From Planctomycetota bacterium (lineage in GTDB: Bacteria > Planctomycetota > UBA1135 > GCA-002686595): a stretch of 64,000 bases of DNA. The stretch covers positions 1 to 64,000 of the forward strand of contig SIAI01000018.1 in the NCBI GenBank assembly GCA_009691855.1, in the 5' to 3' direction. Position numbers and translations under genes: made by a program. Under the pieces are notes generated by a model. The model had not been told where the DNA came from. It did no database searches and saw only the letters and a program-made list of their open reading frames with translations. Shown here one piece after another: positions 1 through 8,718 of the stretch. How positions within the stretch are numbered: position 1 is the first letter of the stretch; the number at the start of each line of letters is the position of its first letter.

Positions 1-88
1 CCTGACTCACGCTACCCACTTCGCGCACGAGCTTGACAGCATCGGCCTTCTGCTCGGGAGAATAACTACGGCGCTTCCTGTTCGGCAT
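1..88 (-). CDS. IS3-family transposase OrfA, N-terminal fragment
   Basis: Starting at the ATG at 88-86, the minus strand encodes 29 residues beginning MPNRKRRSYSPEQKADAVKL before the window ends. This is the classic start of IS3/IS911-type OrfA proteins: a basic N-terminus, then S-x-E-x-K-x-x-A-V-x-L-V, the first helix of the helix-turn-helix that binds the IS ends. In complete IS3 elements OrfA is fused to the DDE-domain OrfB by programmed -1 frameshifting; that part cannot be seen here. The gene is cut by the window edge, not demonstrably broken. Confidence 0.8.
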   Translation of the reverse strand, partial: MPNRKRRSYSPEQKADAVKLVREVGSVSQ

Positions 89-148
89 CGGACACATCCT
101 GGCGCATGGCGCGCCATCTGGGGTGTCCACTTTCCGGAGGGAAGGTCA
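1..148 (-). mobile_element. IS3-family insertion sequence, 5' end only (runs off the window)
   Basis: Read on the minus strand, positions 148 to 122 give TGACCTTCCCTCCGGAAAGT followed by GGACACC. This resembles the terminal inverted repeat of IS3-group elements, which begin with TGA and carry a GTGGACAC-like segment. The transposase reading frame starts about 34 nt inside this end and runs off the left edge, so only the promoter-proximal end of the element is visible. The other end, the target duplication and the second orf are outside the window. Family assignment rests on the terminus plus the transposase N-terminus. Confidence 0.7.
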
Positions 149-630
149 CTGCAGCCCGCGCTGAGAGCGCGTCGAAAAATCCGCCGACCTGCAGCGCAGC
201 GCTTCGTCGGCAAAAGCCCGCTCCCAAGGGGCGAAAACACTCCTTCGAAAGCCGGACCCGCAGGGGTCTTGGATTTTCCGACAGCCGCTGAGCCGCTTGC
301 CCGCCGCAGGCAGGCCTGGTCAGGAAAGAACAGGCTGCCCAGGTCCGCTGAGCTTCTATTCGTCGGCCGCCTGCACGGCGAGCAAGACTCCTGGAGTGGC
401 GGAAAGCGCAGCGCGGAGACGCGCAGAGCGCGGAGACTCGCGTAGAAGGAAAGAGCATGGGCCTCCGGCGTTCAGCCTGCTGGAATCCGACGCTCCGGAG
501 GTCTTCCGCCCCGCTCCCCGTTCTTCCTCCGTGGCGCTCCGCGCTCTGCGCGTCTCCGCGCTGCGTTTGGGTTGCGGGCGGCGCACGCGCTGAACGACTT
601 GGTCTTTGGAAGCCGCCCGCGAAGAGCGCT
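149..630. other. Non-coding stretch between IS3 end and first chromosomal gene
   Basis: No convincing gene is seen. Open frames here are arginine/alanine-rich shadows of the GC-rich sequence. It contains the palindromic repeat at 407-565. The segment 149-400 shows no recognisable element. Confidence 0.5.
407..565. repeat. Dispersed palindromic repeat, family A, copy 1
   Basis: Positions 407-435 and 537-565 form a perfect 29-bp inverted repeat (core GCGGAGACGCGCAGAGCGCG). An inner inverted repeat pairs CCTCCGG near 462-468 with CCGGAGG at 495-501. A related structure with the same inner GCCTCCGG/CCGGAGG pair and a shared GTTTGGG-TTGCGGGCGGC tail occurs at 21411-21563, so this is a dispersed family rather than a single terminator. 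It lies just downstream of the gene ending at 631. Confidence 0.75.
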
Positions 631-1956
631 TCAGCGCTTCTTGCAGTACTCGACCCAGCGCTGCTCGAGCTCGGCCAGGGTCACGCCGTAGACCTCTTCC
701 AGCGCGCTCTGGAGCACCTCCGGCTCGTCGCGCTGCAGGCGTCCGATGCGCAGCAGGAAGGTGGGGAAGCGCGACTGGGTCTCCTTGCCCTCGCGCAGGA
801 ACTCGATCAGCAGCGCGGCCTGCTTGTAGAGGTCGCCGGCCTGGTCGCCGCCGGCGGCGTCCTTGTCGCTCGACATCAGCAGGCTCGGGACAGCGATGAA
901 GCGCGCCAGCGGCATGTGCTTCTGCTTCTTCACCTGCCCGGCCACGGCCGAGCGGTCGCCCGGGCGCGAGGACATGTATTCGGCCACGCCCTCCTGGAAC
1001 CACGAGCCGCCGCCACCGAGGCCCAGGCGGTTGGCGAAGATCTGGTGCGTGGCCTCGTGGATGTGCACCGGGTCATTGGGCGCCTCGTACCAGGTGGCGT
1101 AGTAGTCGCGCCAGGCGTGGCCCTTCGAGCGCTTGGCTGCTTCGAGCTCGATCCCGGCGATGCGGCTGTAGAACTCGAAGTATTGATCCGCGGTCTGGAA
1201 CAGGAACACCGGCAAGAGGCGGCGGCCCCCGACCTCGTCGAAGGGATAGGTCTTCTGGATCGTGACGTAGCACTCCTCCATCTTCTTCGCGAACAGCTTG
1301 CCGCCGTCGGAGTTGCTGAGGATGAGGTAGTGCGCCGTGCGTAGCGCGCCCTTGAACTTCTCGTGCGTCGCGCTCGGCGCGTCGTGTTGCCAGCGCGCGA
1401 GCGCTTCGGCATCGCTCCAACGGTGCTCGCGCACCGCGCCGGAGTAGGCGATGCCGTGCTGCAGGAACTCGAGCAGCGCGGGTTCGCCGGCCGCGTCCGG
1501 TGCGGGCGTGGCCTCGAGCGTGATCCAGTAGCCTTGCGTGGGCAGCAGGCCGCCCAGGAGGTAGCGCAGCCCGAGCACCGTGGCCCCGTCGCGCGAGCGC
1601 AGCTCGCTGCGCTCGAAGCTGGCGTAGGCCGCGAAGCCGAAGGGCCCGGCGAGCGCGCGGCGCGCCACCGGATCGTTGCGCGCCTGGTTCGGATCGCTCC
1701 AGAACGACGGGCCCATGTCGAGCACGTCGGCGGGTTCCTCCAGCGCGAACTTCTCCCCGGGCAAGGTGCGCAGCGCGATCTCGACCTGGCTGGTGCCCAG
1801 CATCCCGCGCCAGCGATTCGTGCCCGCGCCGCGCAGGCCCTCGAGCGGCGGCAGGGTGAGCGTCAGCTGCAGCTCGGCCAAGACTACCGTGCGCGCGTCG
1901 GGCGCAGCCGGAGCCTGGAGCACGAGCGGAGCGAGCAGCCAGAGCGGAGAGGCCAT
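631..1956 (-). CDS. Putative secreted zinc metallopeptidase (DUF1570-like, gluzincin)
   Basis: The 441-residue protein starts at the ATG at 1956 and opens with a short hydrophobic signal-like segment (MASPLWLLAPLVLQ), so export is likely. Residues about 300-304 read HEATH, a zinc-binding HExxH motif. The downstream WFQEGVAEY supplies the glutamate expected as third zinc ligand in gluzincins. The first half, about 250 residues, resembles no domain I can name. The family is common in Planctomycetota as secreted peptidases of unknown substrate. The start was chosen because upstream sequence in frame has no plausible start or signal peptide. It ends next to the family A palindrome and probably forms its own transcription unit, 92 nt behind the sugar transferase. 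Confidence 0.65.
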   Translation of the reverse strand: MASPLWLLAPLVLQAPAAPDARTVVLAELQLTLTLPPLEGLRGAGTNRWRGMLGTSQVEIALRTLPGEKFALEEPADVLDMGPSFWSDPNQARNDPVARRALAGPFGFAAYASFERSELRSRDGATVLGLRYLLGGLLPTQGYWITLEATPAPDAAGEPALLEFLQHGIAYSGAVREHRWSDAEALARWQHDAPSATHEKFKGALRTAHYLILSNSDGGKLFAKKMEECYVTIQKTYPFDEVGGRRLLPVFLFQTADQYFEFYSRIAGIELEAAKRSKGHAWRDYYATWYEAPNDPVHIHEATHQIFANRLGLGGGGSWFQEGVAEYMSSRPGDRSAVAGQVKKQKHMPLARFIAVPSLLMSSDKDAAGGDQAGDLYKQAALLIEFLREGKETQSRFPTFLLRIGRLQRDEPEVLQSALEEVYGVTLAELEQRWVEYCKKR

Positions 1957-2048
1957 GCGAGCCGCGAGGATAGGCGCGGCATCCGCTGGAGGGCAACGGC
2001 GAGGTGCGGCGTGACGGGGATCTTGCGCGCGCCGGCCGCGGCCCGCGC

Positions 2049-3659
2049 TCACGTGCCCTTGCGCAGCAGCACGGTCTTCACCGTGTTGAACAGGATCGAG
2101 ACGTCGAACAGGAGCGACTGGTACTTGATGTAGAACAGGTCGTACTGGAGCTTCTGCAGCGCGTCCTCGACCGTGTTCCCGTAGGGGTAGTTGATCTGCG
2201 CCCAGCCCGTCAGCCCGGGCTTCAGGATGTGGCGCTGGTTGTAGTAGGGGATCTTCTGCGCGAGCTCGGCCACGAAGTGCGGGCGCTCGGGGCGCGGGCC
2301 GACCAAGGACATCGAGCCGAGCAGGATGTTGAACAGCTGCGGCAGCTCGTCCAGGCGCGTCTTGCGGATGAAGCGCCCGACCCGGGTGATGCGCGGATCG
2401 TCTTCGCTGGCCCACACCGGCCCGCTGAGTTTCTCGGCGTCGGTGCGCATGCTGCGAAACTTGTAGAGCGTGAACGGCCGGCCGCGCTGGCCCGTGCGCT
2501 CCTGGCGGAAGAGCATCGGGCCCGCCGAATCCAGCCGCACCGCCAGCGCCACCGCCAGCATGACCGGCCAGGCCAGCAGCAGCCCGAGCAGCGCCAAAGA
2601 GAAGTCGCACAGGCGCTTCGCCGCCGCGGCCAGCGGATGCATGTCGAAGCCGCGGTTGAAGATCAGGTACGAGGGCCGCATGGCCTCGGCCGGGATCTTG
2701 CCGGTCATGCGCTCGAAGAAGGACTCGGCCTCCTCCACCAGCACGCCGTCCAGGCGGCATTGCAGCAGCTCGTCCGTCGGCAGGCTGCCGCGGCGCTCCT
2801 CGAACGCCACCACGATGAGGTCGATGGCCAGACGCCGCGCGAGCTCGGGCAGCGGCTCGATCGGGCGCGCCGAGGCCGCGGCCTCTTCCAGGCTCGTGCC
2901 GGGCGCGGGGGAGAGCAGCAGCTTGGTCTCGCTCAGACTCTCGCGCGCGGCCTGGGCATCCTCCGCCGGTTGGCTGGCCTCGAACCAGGGATTGCCCGTG
3001 GGCGCGTTGTCCGGGCCGCCGCGGCGCTCGGTGCGGCGTCGGTCGCGCGGCTCGTCGGAGCGCGCCAGCAGCGCCACCAGCTCGACGCCGGTGTTCTCGC
3101 GCGAGTGGATCTCGTCCATCAGCCGGCGCGCGGCGCGGCCGGTGCCGAGCACCAGCAGCCGTTCGCGGAAGCTCGAGCGGCGCAGGATGAGGTGGAACAG
3201 ATGCCGCCACAGGAACACCAGCAGGAAGGCGGCGAACAGCGCCGAGGTCAGCAGCACGACCGCCTGGGCGAAGGGCACGGCCGGGAACTCGAGCGCGTGC
3301 ACGCCCAGCTTGGTGGCGAACGCCAGGCTGATGATGACCAGCAACACCCCACTGCCGCTGGAGGTCAGGAAGCGCGCCATGCGCTCGAAGCGCGAGCTGG
3401 AGACGCGGAAATCGTAGAGCTCGTTGAAGGCCAGCGTCAGCTGCGCCAGCAGCGCCACCAGCAGCGAGGACGTCGCGACCTTCCAGCGCGCCGTCGCCGG
3501 GTCCAGGCTGTCGAAGGCCAGGAGCTTGGTCGTGGTCTCGCCCGGGCTCCACAGGTGCGACGACATGACTGCCATCACGACCAGCGTGATCAGGAGCATT
3601 TCGCTGCCGATCAGCAGCGCCTTCCGGAAGGGAAGGTAGTGGCGCAGGACGTTCAGCAT
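2049..3659 (-). CDS. Undecaprenyl-phosphate sugar phosphotransferase (exopolysaccharide initiation)
   Basis: The 536-residue membrane protein has about four to five N-terminal transmembrane segments (residues about 12-160), a nucleotide-sugar-dehydratase-like linker, and a C-terminal bacterial sugar transferase domain. The latter begins with another membrane segment and carries [30 protein letters not shown] and the [11 protein letters not shown] signature. Such enzymes transfer a sugar 1-phosphate from a UDP-sugar to undecaprenyl phosphate at the inner membrane, the first step of exopolysaccharide or capsule assembly. The overall plan matches the WbaP/EpsB-like polyprenyl glycosylphosphotransferases, including the group linked to exosortase systems. 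The start ATG at 3659 immediately precedes the hydrophobic segment. No other polysaccharide genes are adjacent, so the pathway is not defined by context. Confidence 0.85.
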   Translation of the reverse strand: MLNVLRHYLPFRKALLIGSEMLLITLVVMAVMSSHLWSPGETTTKLLAFDSLDPATARWKVATSSLLVALLAQLTLAFNELYDFRVSSSRFERMARFLTSSGSGVLLVIISLAFATKLGVHALEFPAVPFAQAVVLLTSALFAAFLLVFLWRHLFHLILRRSSFRERLLVLGTGRAARRLMDEIHSRENTGVELVALLARSDEPRDRRRTERRGGPDNAPTGNPWFEASQPAEDAQAARESLSETKLLLSPAPGTSLEEAAASARPIEPLPELARRLAIDLIVVAFEERRGSLPTDELLQCRLDGVLVEEAESFFERMTGKIPAEAMRPSYLIFNRGFDMHPLAAAAKRLCDFSLALLGLLLAWPVMLAVALAVRLDSAGPMLFRQERTGQRGRPFTLYKFRSMRTDAEKLSGPVWASEDDPRITRVGRFIRKTRLDELPQLFNILLGSMSLVGPRPERPHFVAELAQKIPYYNQRHILKPGLTGWAQINYPYGNTVEDALQKLQYDLFYIKYQSLLFDVSILFNTVKTVLLRKGT

Positions 3660-3864
3660 GCGAGCGCTTCGCCCGGGGGATTGGGCGCAGCGGTCTGCCG
3701 GTGGTGTTGCTCGGAGCCGGCCCGGTGGCACTGCCTTGCGGCTCCGGAGGGAATGTACCTCATTGGACAGAGGGGCTCGGGGTCCGAGGGGAAGACCCTC
3801 CGCGGAAGGGCAAAGATGAGAAGTATCTTCGACCCCGAGCTCGCTGTCGGCTCTCGGGCGAGCC

Positions 3865-4383
3865 TCACAGCGGCCTCCACAGGTCGGGATGGTGGAGGAG
3901 CACGGCGCGGCGGGCGCGGTCGAGCTGCACCTCGGCCAGATCCACGCGCCACTCCGCCCCGCGGGCGAGACCTCGCGCCGCGGCACGCAGGCGTGTCAGG
4001 GAGTCGGCCCCGAGGCGCTGGCCAGGGCGGTGGCGCGGCCCGACGCGGCCGGTCTTCACCTCGACCACGACCAGCACCTCCCCAACCACGAACAGGAGGT
4101 CGAGCTCGGCCCAGCGCGTTGCCAGGCGTCGCGCCAGGAAGCGCCAGCCGCGCGCGCGCAGGCTGAGCTCGACCAGGCGCTCGCCTGCCAGGGCGAAGGC
4201 CGGGACGCGCGGGTCGAGGAGGCGCAGCGCGAGGCGTGGAGCGAAACGCGCGAGCAGTGGGCCCGGCAGCCAGCGCGCCAGGCGCGCCAGCCGCGACTCA
4301 CGCTCGAGAGCGAAGAGGAGCGGCCCCGCGGGGGCTCCAGAGGCCGATGTGAGCGCGAAGTCCTCGCGCCCGCTGGCCCTCAG
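3865..4383 (-). CDS. UPF0102 (YraN-like) predicted endonuclease-fold protein, probable CTG start
   Basis: The C-terminal 110 residues match the UPF0102 pattern: a short helix followed by RARGWRFLARRLATRWAELD and VVVEVKTG, i.e. the D...EVK arrangement of the restriction-endonuclease-like fold. The cellular role of the family is not settled. Compared with usual members (about 120 residues) it carries a roughly 50-residue N-terminal extension. No ATG, GTG or TTG exists in frame between the yajC stop and the domain. A CTG at 4383-4381 overlaps the yajC TGA as CTGA, mirroring the ATGA/GTGA overlaps used elsewhere in this window, so it is proposed as the start. The true start could instead be an internal CTG. 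Confidence 0.6.
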   Translation of the reverse strand: MRASGREDFALTSASGAPAGPLLFALERESRLARLARWLPGPLLARFAPRLALRLLDPRVPAFALAGERLVELSLRARGWRFLARRLATRWAELDLLFVVGEVLVVVEVKTGRVGPRHRPGQRLGADSLTRLRAAARGLARGAEWRVDLAEVQLDRARRAVLLHHPDLWRPL

Positions 4384-4757
4384 GCCTTGCTCGGCTCGGC
4401 CCGCTCCTCGAGCGCCGGATCCTTCTCCGCCTCGACGATGGTCTGCACCGCCGCGCGCGAGAAGCGCATGCGCACGTTGTCCGCCACCTGCAACACCACC
4501 ACTTCGCTGGTGGTCGTCACCACGGTGCCGTACATCCCGCCGGTGGTCATCACCCGATCGCCCTTCTTCAGGGCTTCGAGCATCTGCGTGCGCTGCTTCT
4601 GCTTCTTGCGCTCGGGCAGGATCAGCAGGAAGAAGAACAGCGCGCCGATGCCCAGCATCGGCACCAGCGGTCCGGTCAGCCAGCTGGTGGTGGGCGCGGT
4701 CGTTTCGCCGCTCGGGGGGGCGTCTTGGAACAGAAGGGCGAGGTGGATGGGGGTCAT
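4380..4757 (-). CDS. yajC: Preprotein translocase accessory subunit YajC
   Basis: The 125-residue protein has one transmembrane segment (about residues 30-50, PLVPMLGIGALFFFLLILPE) followed by the YajC hallmark: ERKKQKQ, then LKKGDRVMTTGGMYGTV and a small beta domain. YajC associates with SecDF at the inner membrane and supports Sec-dependent export. The start at 4757 is the only in-frame ATG close to the membrane segment; a longer version would begin inside unrelated sequence. secD and secF are not adjacent here. The stop overlaps the presumed CTG start of the UPF0102 gene, suggesting coupled translation. A TACCCT box lies at 4784-4779, 21 nt before the start. Confidence 0.9.
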   Translation of the reverse strand: MTPIHLALLFQDAPPSGETTAPTTSWLTGPLVPMLGIGALFFFLLILPERKKQKQRTQMLEALKKGDRVMTTGGMYGTVVTTTSEVVVLQVADNVRMRFSRAAVQTIVEAEKDPALEERAEPSKA

Positions 4758-4887
4758 GGTTCGTTGCGAGGGGCGAAGAGGGTACTCGATCGGGGGGACC
4801 CCCTGAAGCTCCGTTCGGCCGGGCTGGCCGCCCGCCCTCGGGTGCCCTACGCTGGTCGATTGGCCCGCCGCCGCCCGCTTTCGCCCC

Positions 4888-5988
4888 ATGAGCGCCCTGC
4901 AACCTCCCCAGAAACGTCCCGCCCGCGCCGTCGTCGCCATGAGCGGCGGGGTCGACAGCTCGGTCGCGGCCTGGATGCTCGCCCGGGAGGGCTACGAGCT
5001 CGTCGGCCTGTTCATGCGGAACGGGGTCCATGGGAGCGAGGAGGAGCTACGCAAGAAGTCGTGCTGCTCGGTCGGAGACGCGCGTGACGCGCGCATGGTT
5101 GCAGCCAGCCTCGGGATTCCGTTCCAGGCCGTGGACCTGAAGGACGAGTTCGGCGCGCTCATCCGCTACTTCCTGGCCGAGTACTCCGCGGGCCGCACGC
5201 CGAATCCCTGCGCGGTGTGCAACCGCGACCTCAAGTTCGGGAAGCTGTTCGGCTTCGCCGACGAGCTCGGCGCCGAGTTCGTGGCCACCGGCCACTACGC
5301 GCGCATCGAACACGAGAGTGGCCGCCCGCACGTCCTGCGCGGCGTGGACCGCGACAAGGATCAGTCCTACCAGCTGTTCTGCGTGCGCGAGGAGAATCTG
5401 CGCCGCACGCTGCTGCCGCTGGGCGGCCTGCAGAAGAGCCGCGTGCGCGCGCTGGCCGGCGAGGCCGGGATCCGCACCGCCGAGAAGCCCGACAGCCAGG
5501 AGATCTGCTTCGTGCCCGGCAACGACTACCGCGCGCTGCTCGACCAGCACGAGGTCGAGCGCCATCCCGGGCGCCTGGTGGACAGCGCGGGCAAGGAGCT
5601 CGGGCGCCACGGGGGCACCGAGCACTTCACCATCGGCCAGCGCCGCGGCCTCGGTGTCGCCGCCGGCGTGCCGCTGTACGTGCTCGAGATCGCGCCGTCG
5701 ACGGGCACGGTCGTGCTGGGCACGGTCGAGGAATGCGGCAGCCGCGCGCTGGTCGCGGGCGAGCTGAACTGGATCGGCTTCGATCCGCCGGCCGGCCCCT
5801 TCCGCGCCGAGGTGCAGGTGCGCTACCGCCACCAGGCCGTGCCGGCGACGATCACCCTCGCCGACGGCGAGGCGCAGGTGGTCTTCGACGAGCCCGAGGC
5901 CGCCGTGGCGCCCGGGCAAGGCGCGGCGCTGTATCACGGCGAGCGCCTGCTGGGCGGCGGCTGGATCGCGCGCACCGAGCGGGTGTAA
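4888..5988 (+). CDS. mnmA: tRNA 2-thiouridine(34) synthase MnmA
   Basis: The 366-residue enzyme thiolates U34 of tRNAs for Lys, Glu and Gln. It shows the PP-loop SGGVDSS at residues 19-25 for ATP, the NPCAVCN segment with catalytic Cys about 108, and SQEICFV with the second catalytic Cys about 200. TIGQRRGLGV and a C-terminal beta-barrel (from about 290) complete the family plan. Length is normal. The start ATG at 4888 follows a TACGCT box at 4848-4853. The downstream VWA gene begins 3 nt after its stop, so the two are probably cotranscribed, although no functional link is obvious. Confidence 0.95.
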   Translation: MSALQPPQKRPARAVVAMSGGVDSSVAAWMLAREGYELVGLFMRNGVHGSEEELRKKSCCSVGDARDARMVAASLGIPFQAVDLKDEFGALIRYFLAEYSAGRTPNPCAVCNRDLKFGKLFGFADELGAEFVATGHYARIEHESGRPHVLRGVDRDKDQSYQLFCVREENLRRTLLPLGGLQKSRVRALAGEAGIRTAEKPDSQEICFVPGNDYRALLDQHEVERHPGRLVDSAGKELGRHGGTEHFTIGQRRGLGVAAGVPLYVLEIAPSTGTVVLGTVEECGSRALVAGELNWIGFDPPAGPFRAEVQVRYRHQAVPATITLADGEAQVVFDEPEAAVAPGQGAALYHGERLLGGGWIARTERV

Positions 5989-5991
5989 CGC

Positions 5992-8460
5992 GTGCGGCGC
6001 GCGTCGAGCCTCCTGTTCGCCGCGGCGGGCGGCGCGTTCCTGCTCGCGGCCGCGCTGCTGTGGCCGCGCGTCGGCGCCAGCGCTGCGCAGGGCCCCACGC
6101 TCGTGCTGGCGCTCGTGGACGCCTCGGCCGACGTGGTGCGCAACGAGGCCTGGCTTCCGTGGGCGCGCGCCGAGCTGCGGCGCGTGGCGCAGGAGGCCGA
6201 GGCCCAGAGTGCCGAGCTGGCGGTGCTCTCCTACGCGGACGGCGTGGCCCTGGCATTCGCGCCCGGCGCGCCGCAGTCCTTCCTGGCGGCGCTCGACGGC
6301 CGCGGCGGCGCGCCCTTCGACCCGGCCGCGGGCCTGGCACGCGGCGCGACGCGCCTGAGGGCTGCGCTGCTCGCGGCCGAGCCGCTCGTCCTCGACCCAC
6401 AACGCCGCGCGGCGCGCGTGCTCCTGCTGGCGCGGCCCAGCTACACCGAGGCCAGCCCGGCGGGGGTGCTCTCGCGCCTTGGCGCGCGCGGCGTCGCGCT
6501 CGAGGTCCGGCCGCCGCCGCGCGCGCCGCAGGCCGACCTCGGGCTACTCGCGCTCGAGCTGCCCGCGCGCGTCGAGCCCGGTGCGCCGCTGGTGGCCCGC
6601 GCGCGCTTCCTGTGGAGCCCCGGCGCGCCGCGCGACGAGCGTGCGACGGTTACGCTCACTCTGGAGCAGGGCGGAGCGCTACAACGCGCGGCGCGCGCGC
6701 TGGCGCTGCCCGCGCAGGGCGGCGAGTTCGAGCTGCCGCTCGCCTTCGGCCGCGCGGATGGAGGCCGCAGCGTGCTGCGCGCGGAAGTCGCGCTCGCCAG
6801 CGGCCCGGACCTGCTGCGCGAGAACGATCGCGCCGCGGCCTCGACGCTGGGCGGTGCCGCGCGCGCGCTCGGCGTGCTCGCGCGCACGGAGCTACGCCAA
6901 AGCGTCGAGGCTTGGCTCGGTCGGCAGGAGCACGCCGGGCTCGAGTTCGTGTACCTCGCGCCCGACGAACTCGGCGCGCACCTGGCCGAGCTCTCCGCGC
7001 TGGTGAGCGTGGACCTCGCGCCGGAGGACTTGCCCGCCGCGCTGGTCGAGGCCTTCGTGCTCCGCGGCGGCGGCTGGCTCGCGACCGGCGGCTGGCGCTT
7101 CCTCGCGCGCTGGACGAGCACCGCTGACGCCGCAGCGCTCGCCGCGCTGCTGCCCTGTGAGCCGCCGAGCCAGAAACTCGCGCCGCGCGACGTGCTACTG
7201 CTGGTGGATGGCTCGGGCAGCATGGAGGGCGCGCCATTCGAGGGCGTGCGCGCGGCGGCCTTGGCGCTGGTCGGCGCGGTGCTGCCGGGCGAGCGTCTGG
7301 CGCTGCGCTTCTTCACGAGCGGCCTGGAACCCGAGCACGTGTTGAAAGAACGCTCTGTGGCCGCGCAGGACGCCGAGGCCGTGCGGCGCGCGGCGCGCGA
7401 GCTCCTCGCGCTGCGCGTGCCCAACGGCACGACGCACCTCCTGCGCTCGTTGCGCGCGCTGCCCGCCGCACCCGCGGGCGTCGAGAATCTGGTGCTCGTG
7501 CTCAGCGACGGGCGCGAGCGTGAGGCCTATGCCGACGAGCAGACCGAAGCCCGCGCGGTGCGGCGCGAGCTCGAGGCACGGCGCACGCAGCTCGCGGTGA
7601 TCGCCGTGGGCGAGGGCAACTTCGCGCTGCTGGCGGCCCTCGCGGGCGGCGCGGAGAACGTGCGCTCGGCGGCCACGCCGGCCGAGTTGGCCACGCTGCT
7701 GCAGCGCGAGCTGGCCGGCGCGCGCGTGAGCGAGGGTGAGCTGGAGCTCACGCGCGGCGCCGCGCCGGCGGGCTCGCTGACGCGCGAGATCCAGGGCGCA
7801 GACGGCACTGCGCTGGCGCCGCTGCGTCGCTATGTGAAGGCCGGCCTGCGTCCGCAGGCCGAGGCGCTGGTGCTCGGCCCGCGGGCCGAACCGGTGCTGG
7901 CCGTGACCCGGGCGGGCCTCGGGCGCAGCGCGTGGTTCGCCGCCCCGCCGGCCAGCGACTGGACGGCGACGGACGGCGCCGAGCTCGCCATCGGCGGACT
8001 GCTGCGCTGGCTCGCGCGCGGCCCGGACGCGCCGCCGCCGCGCGCGCGGCTCGAGGGCCTGCGGGTTTCGGTGAGCGCTCTCGCGGATGGGGAGCCCGAG
8101 CTGAGCGCGCGCGTGCTCGAGACCGTCGACGGGGGCGCGCCGCTCGCGCTGCAGCTCTTCCCGCCGTCTGAGCTCGGGGCCGACGCTCGGCACACGCGCG
8201 TGGGCACGCTCGCGCGCCGGCCGGGGCCCGCTGCCGCGTTGTGCTTCGACACCGCGACGGGCGAGGAGTGCCTGGCGCTCGAAGAGACGCTGCCCGACGA
8301 ATTCTCCGGCCGCGAGCGGCCCGTGCCCTCCGCCTGGCTGCAGGCCTCGACGGCACCGCCACCGGCCCAGGGGCGGCTCGCGCGCTCGCACCCGGCCGGG
8401 CCCTGGGTGCTGGCGCTCGCGCTGCTGCTGCTGCTGGCCGCCGGGCTGGCCCAAAAATAA
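5992..8460 (+). CDS. VWA-domain membrane protein (BatA/BatB-like outline)
   Basis: An 822-residue GTG-start protein with an N-terminal membrane anchor or signal (about residues 5-30), a large extracytoplasmic part, and a C-terminal transmembrane helix (LALALLLLLAAGL, about 805-818). A von Willebrand A domain begins near residue 400 with the MIDAS motif DGSGS (406-410) and continues through NLVLVLSDGRE, so metal-dependent ligand binding is expected. A glutamine-amidotransferase-like region, as seen in related planctomycetal and Bacteroidetes proteins, may precede the VWA part. The GTG start sits 3 nt after the mnmA stop. The substrate or partner is unknown; no MoxR or other Bat genes are adjacent. 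The stop abuts the family B repeat at 8459. Confidence 0.75.
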   Translation: MRRASSLLFAAAGGAFLLAAALLWPRVGASAAQGPTLVLALVDASADVVRNEAWLPWARAELRRVAQEAEAQSAELAVLSYADGVALAFAPGAPQSFLAALDGRGGAPFDPAAGLARGATRLRAALLAAEPLVLDPQRRAARVLLLARPSYTEASPAGVLSRLGARGVALEVRPPPRAPQADLGLLALELPARVEPGAPLVARARFLWSPGAPRDERATVTLTLEQGGALQRAARALALPAQGGEFELPLAFGRADGGRSVLRAEVALASGPDLLRENDRAAASTLGGAARALGVLARTELRQSVEAWLGRQEHAGLEFVYLAPDELGAHLAELSALVSVDLAPEDLPAALVEAFVLRGGGWLATGGWRFLARWTSTADAAALAALLPCEPPSQKLAPRDVLLLVDGSGSMEGAPFEGVRAAALALVGAVLPGERLALRFFTSGLEPEHVLKERSVAAQDAEAVRRAARELLALRVPNGTTHLLRSLRALPAAPAGVENLVLVLSDGREREAYADEQTEARAVRRELEARRTQLAVIAVGEGNFALLAALAGGAENVRSAATPAELATLLQRELAGARVSEGELELTRGAAPAGSLTREIQGADGTALAPLRRYVKAGLRPQAEALVLGPRAEPVLAVTRAGLGRSAWFAAPPASDWTATDGAELAIGGLLRWLARGPDAPPPRARLEGLRVSVSALADGEPELSARVLETVDGGAPLALQLFPPSELGADARHTRVGTLARRPGPAAALCFDTATGEECLALEETLPDEFSGRERPVPSAWLQASTAPPPAQGRLARSHPAGPWVLALALLLLLAAGLAQK

Positions 8461-8624
8461 GCGCTCGGCTCCGCCATGGCGCTGCGCTTCGTCCGGAGTC
8501 ACCGCATCCGCGGTCGTTCTCGGACCTTCGAAATGCTCACGTGAAGGAACCACGCTCCGCTCTAGCCCACGGCTGCGGCGACTCCGCACGACCTGGCCAA
8601 CCCGAGCGCTCCTTCCAGGGCTCG
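8459..8624 (+). repeat. Dispersed MITE-like repeat, family B, diverged copy
   Basis: Read on the plus strand this segment aligns with the reverse complement of 42101-42292. Shared blocks include GCGCTGCGCTTCG, CACCGCATCCGCGG, CCTTCGAAATGCTC, GAACCACG, and CCCACGGCT. The ends (AAGCGCTCGGCT and GAGCGCT-CTTCCAGGG-CTCG) correspond to the eroded terminal inverted repeats of the better copy. It begins on the stop codon of the VWA gene and fills most of the gap before the next gene. Confidence 0.7.
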
Positions 8625-8718
8625 GCGCCGGACGCGGTCAAGGAGTCGGGGACTCCGGTCGATAGACGGCCACGGCGCGAAAGAAATGCGCGCCCCACAA
8701 GTCCCCGAGATCCGGACC

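Noticed and set aside
631-3552. A single 973-codon minus-strand frame joining the peptidase with antisense-like sequence upstream
   Set aside because: Only the last 441 codons have a signal peptide and domain; the upstream part overlaps the sugar transferase gene in another frame.
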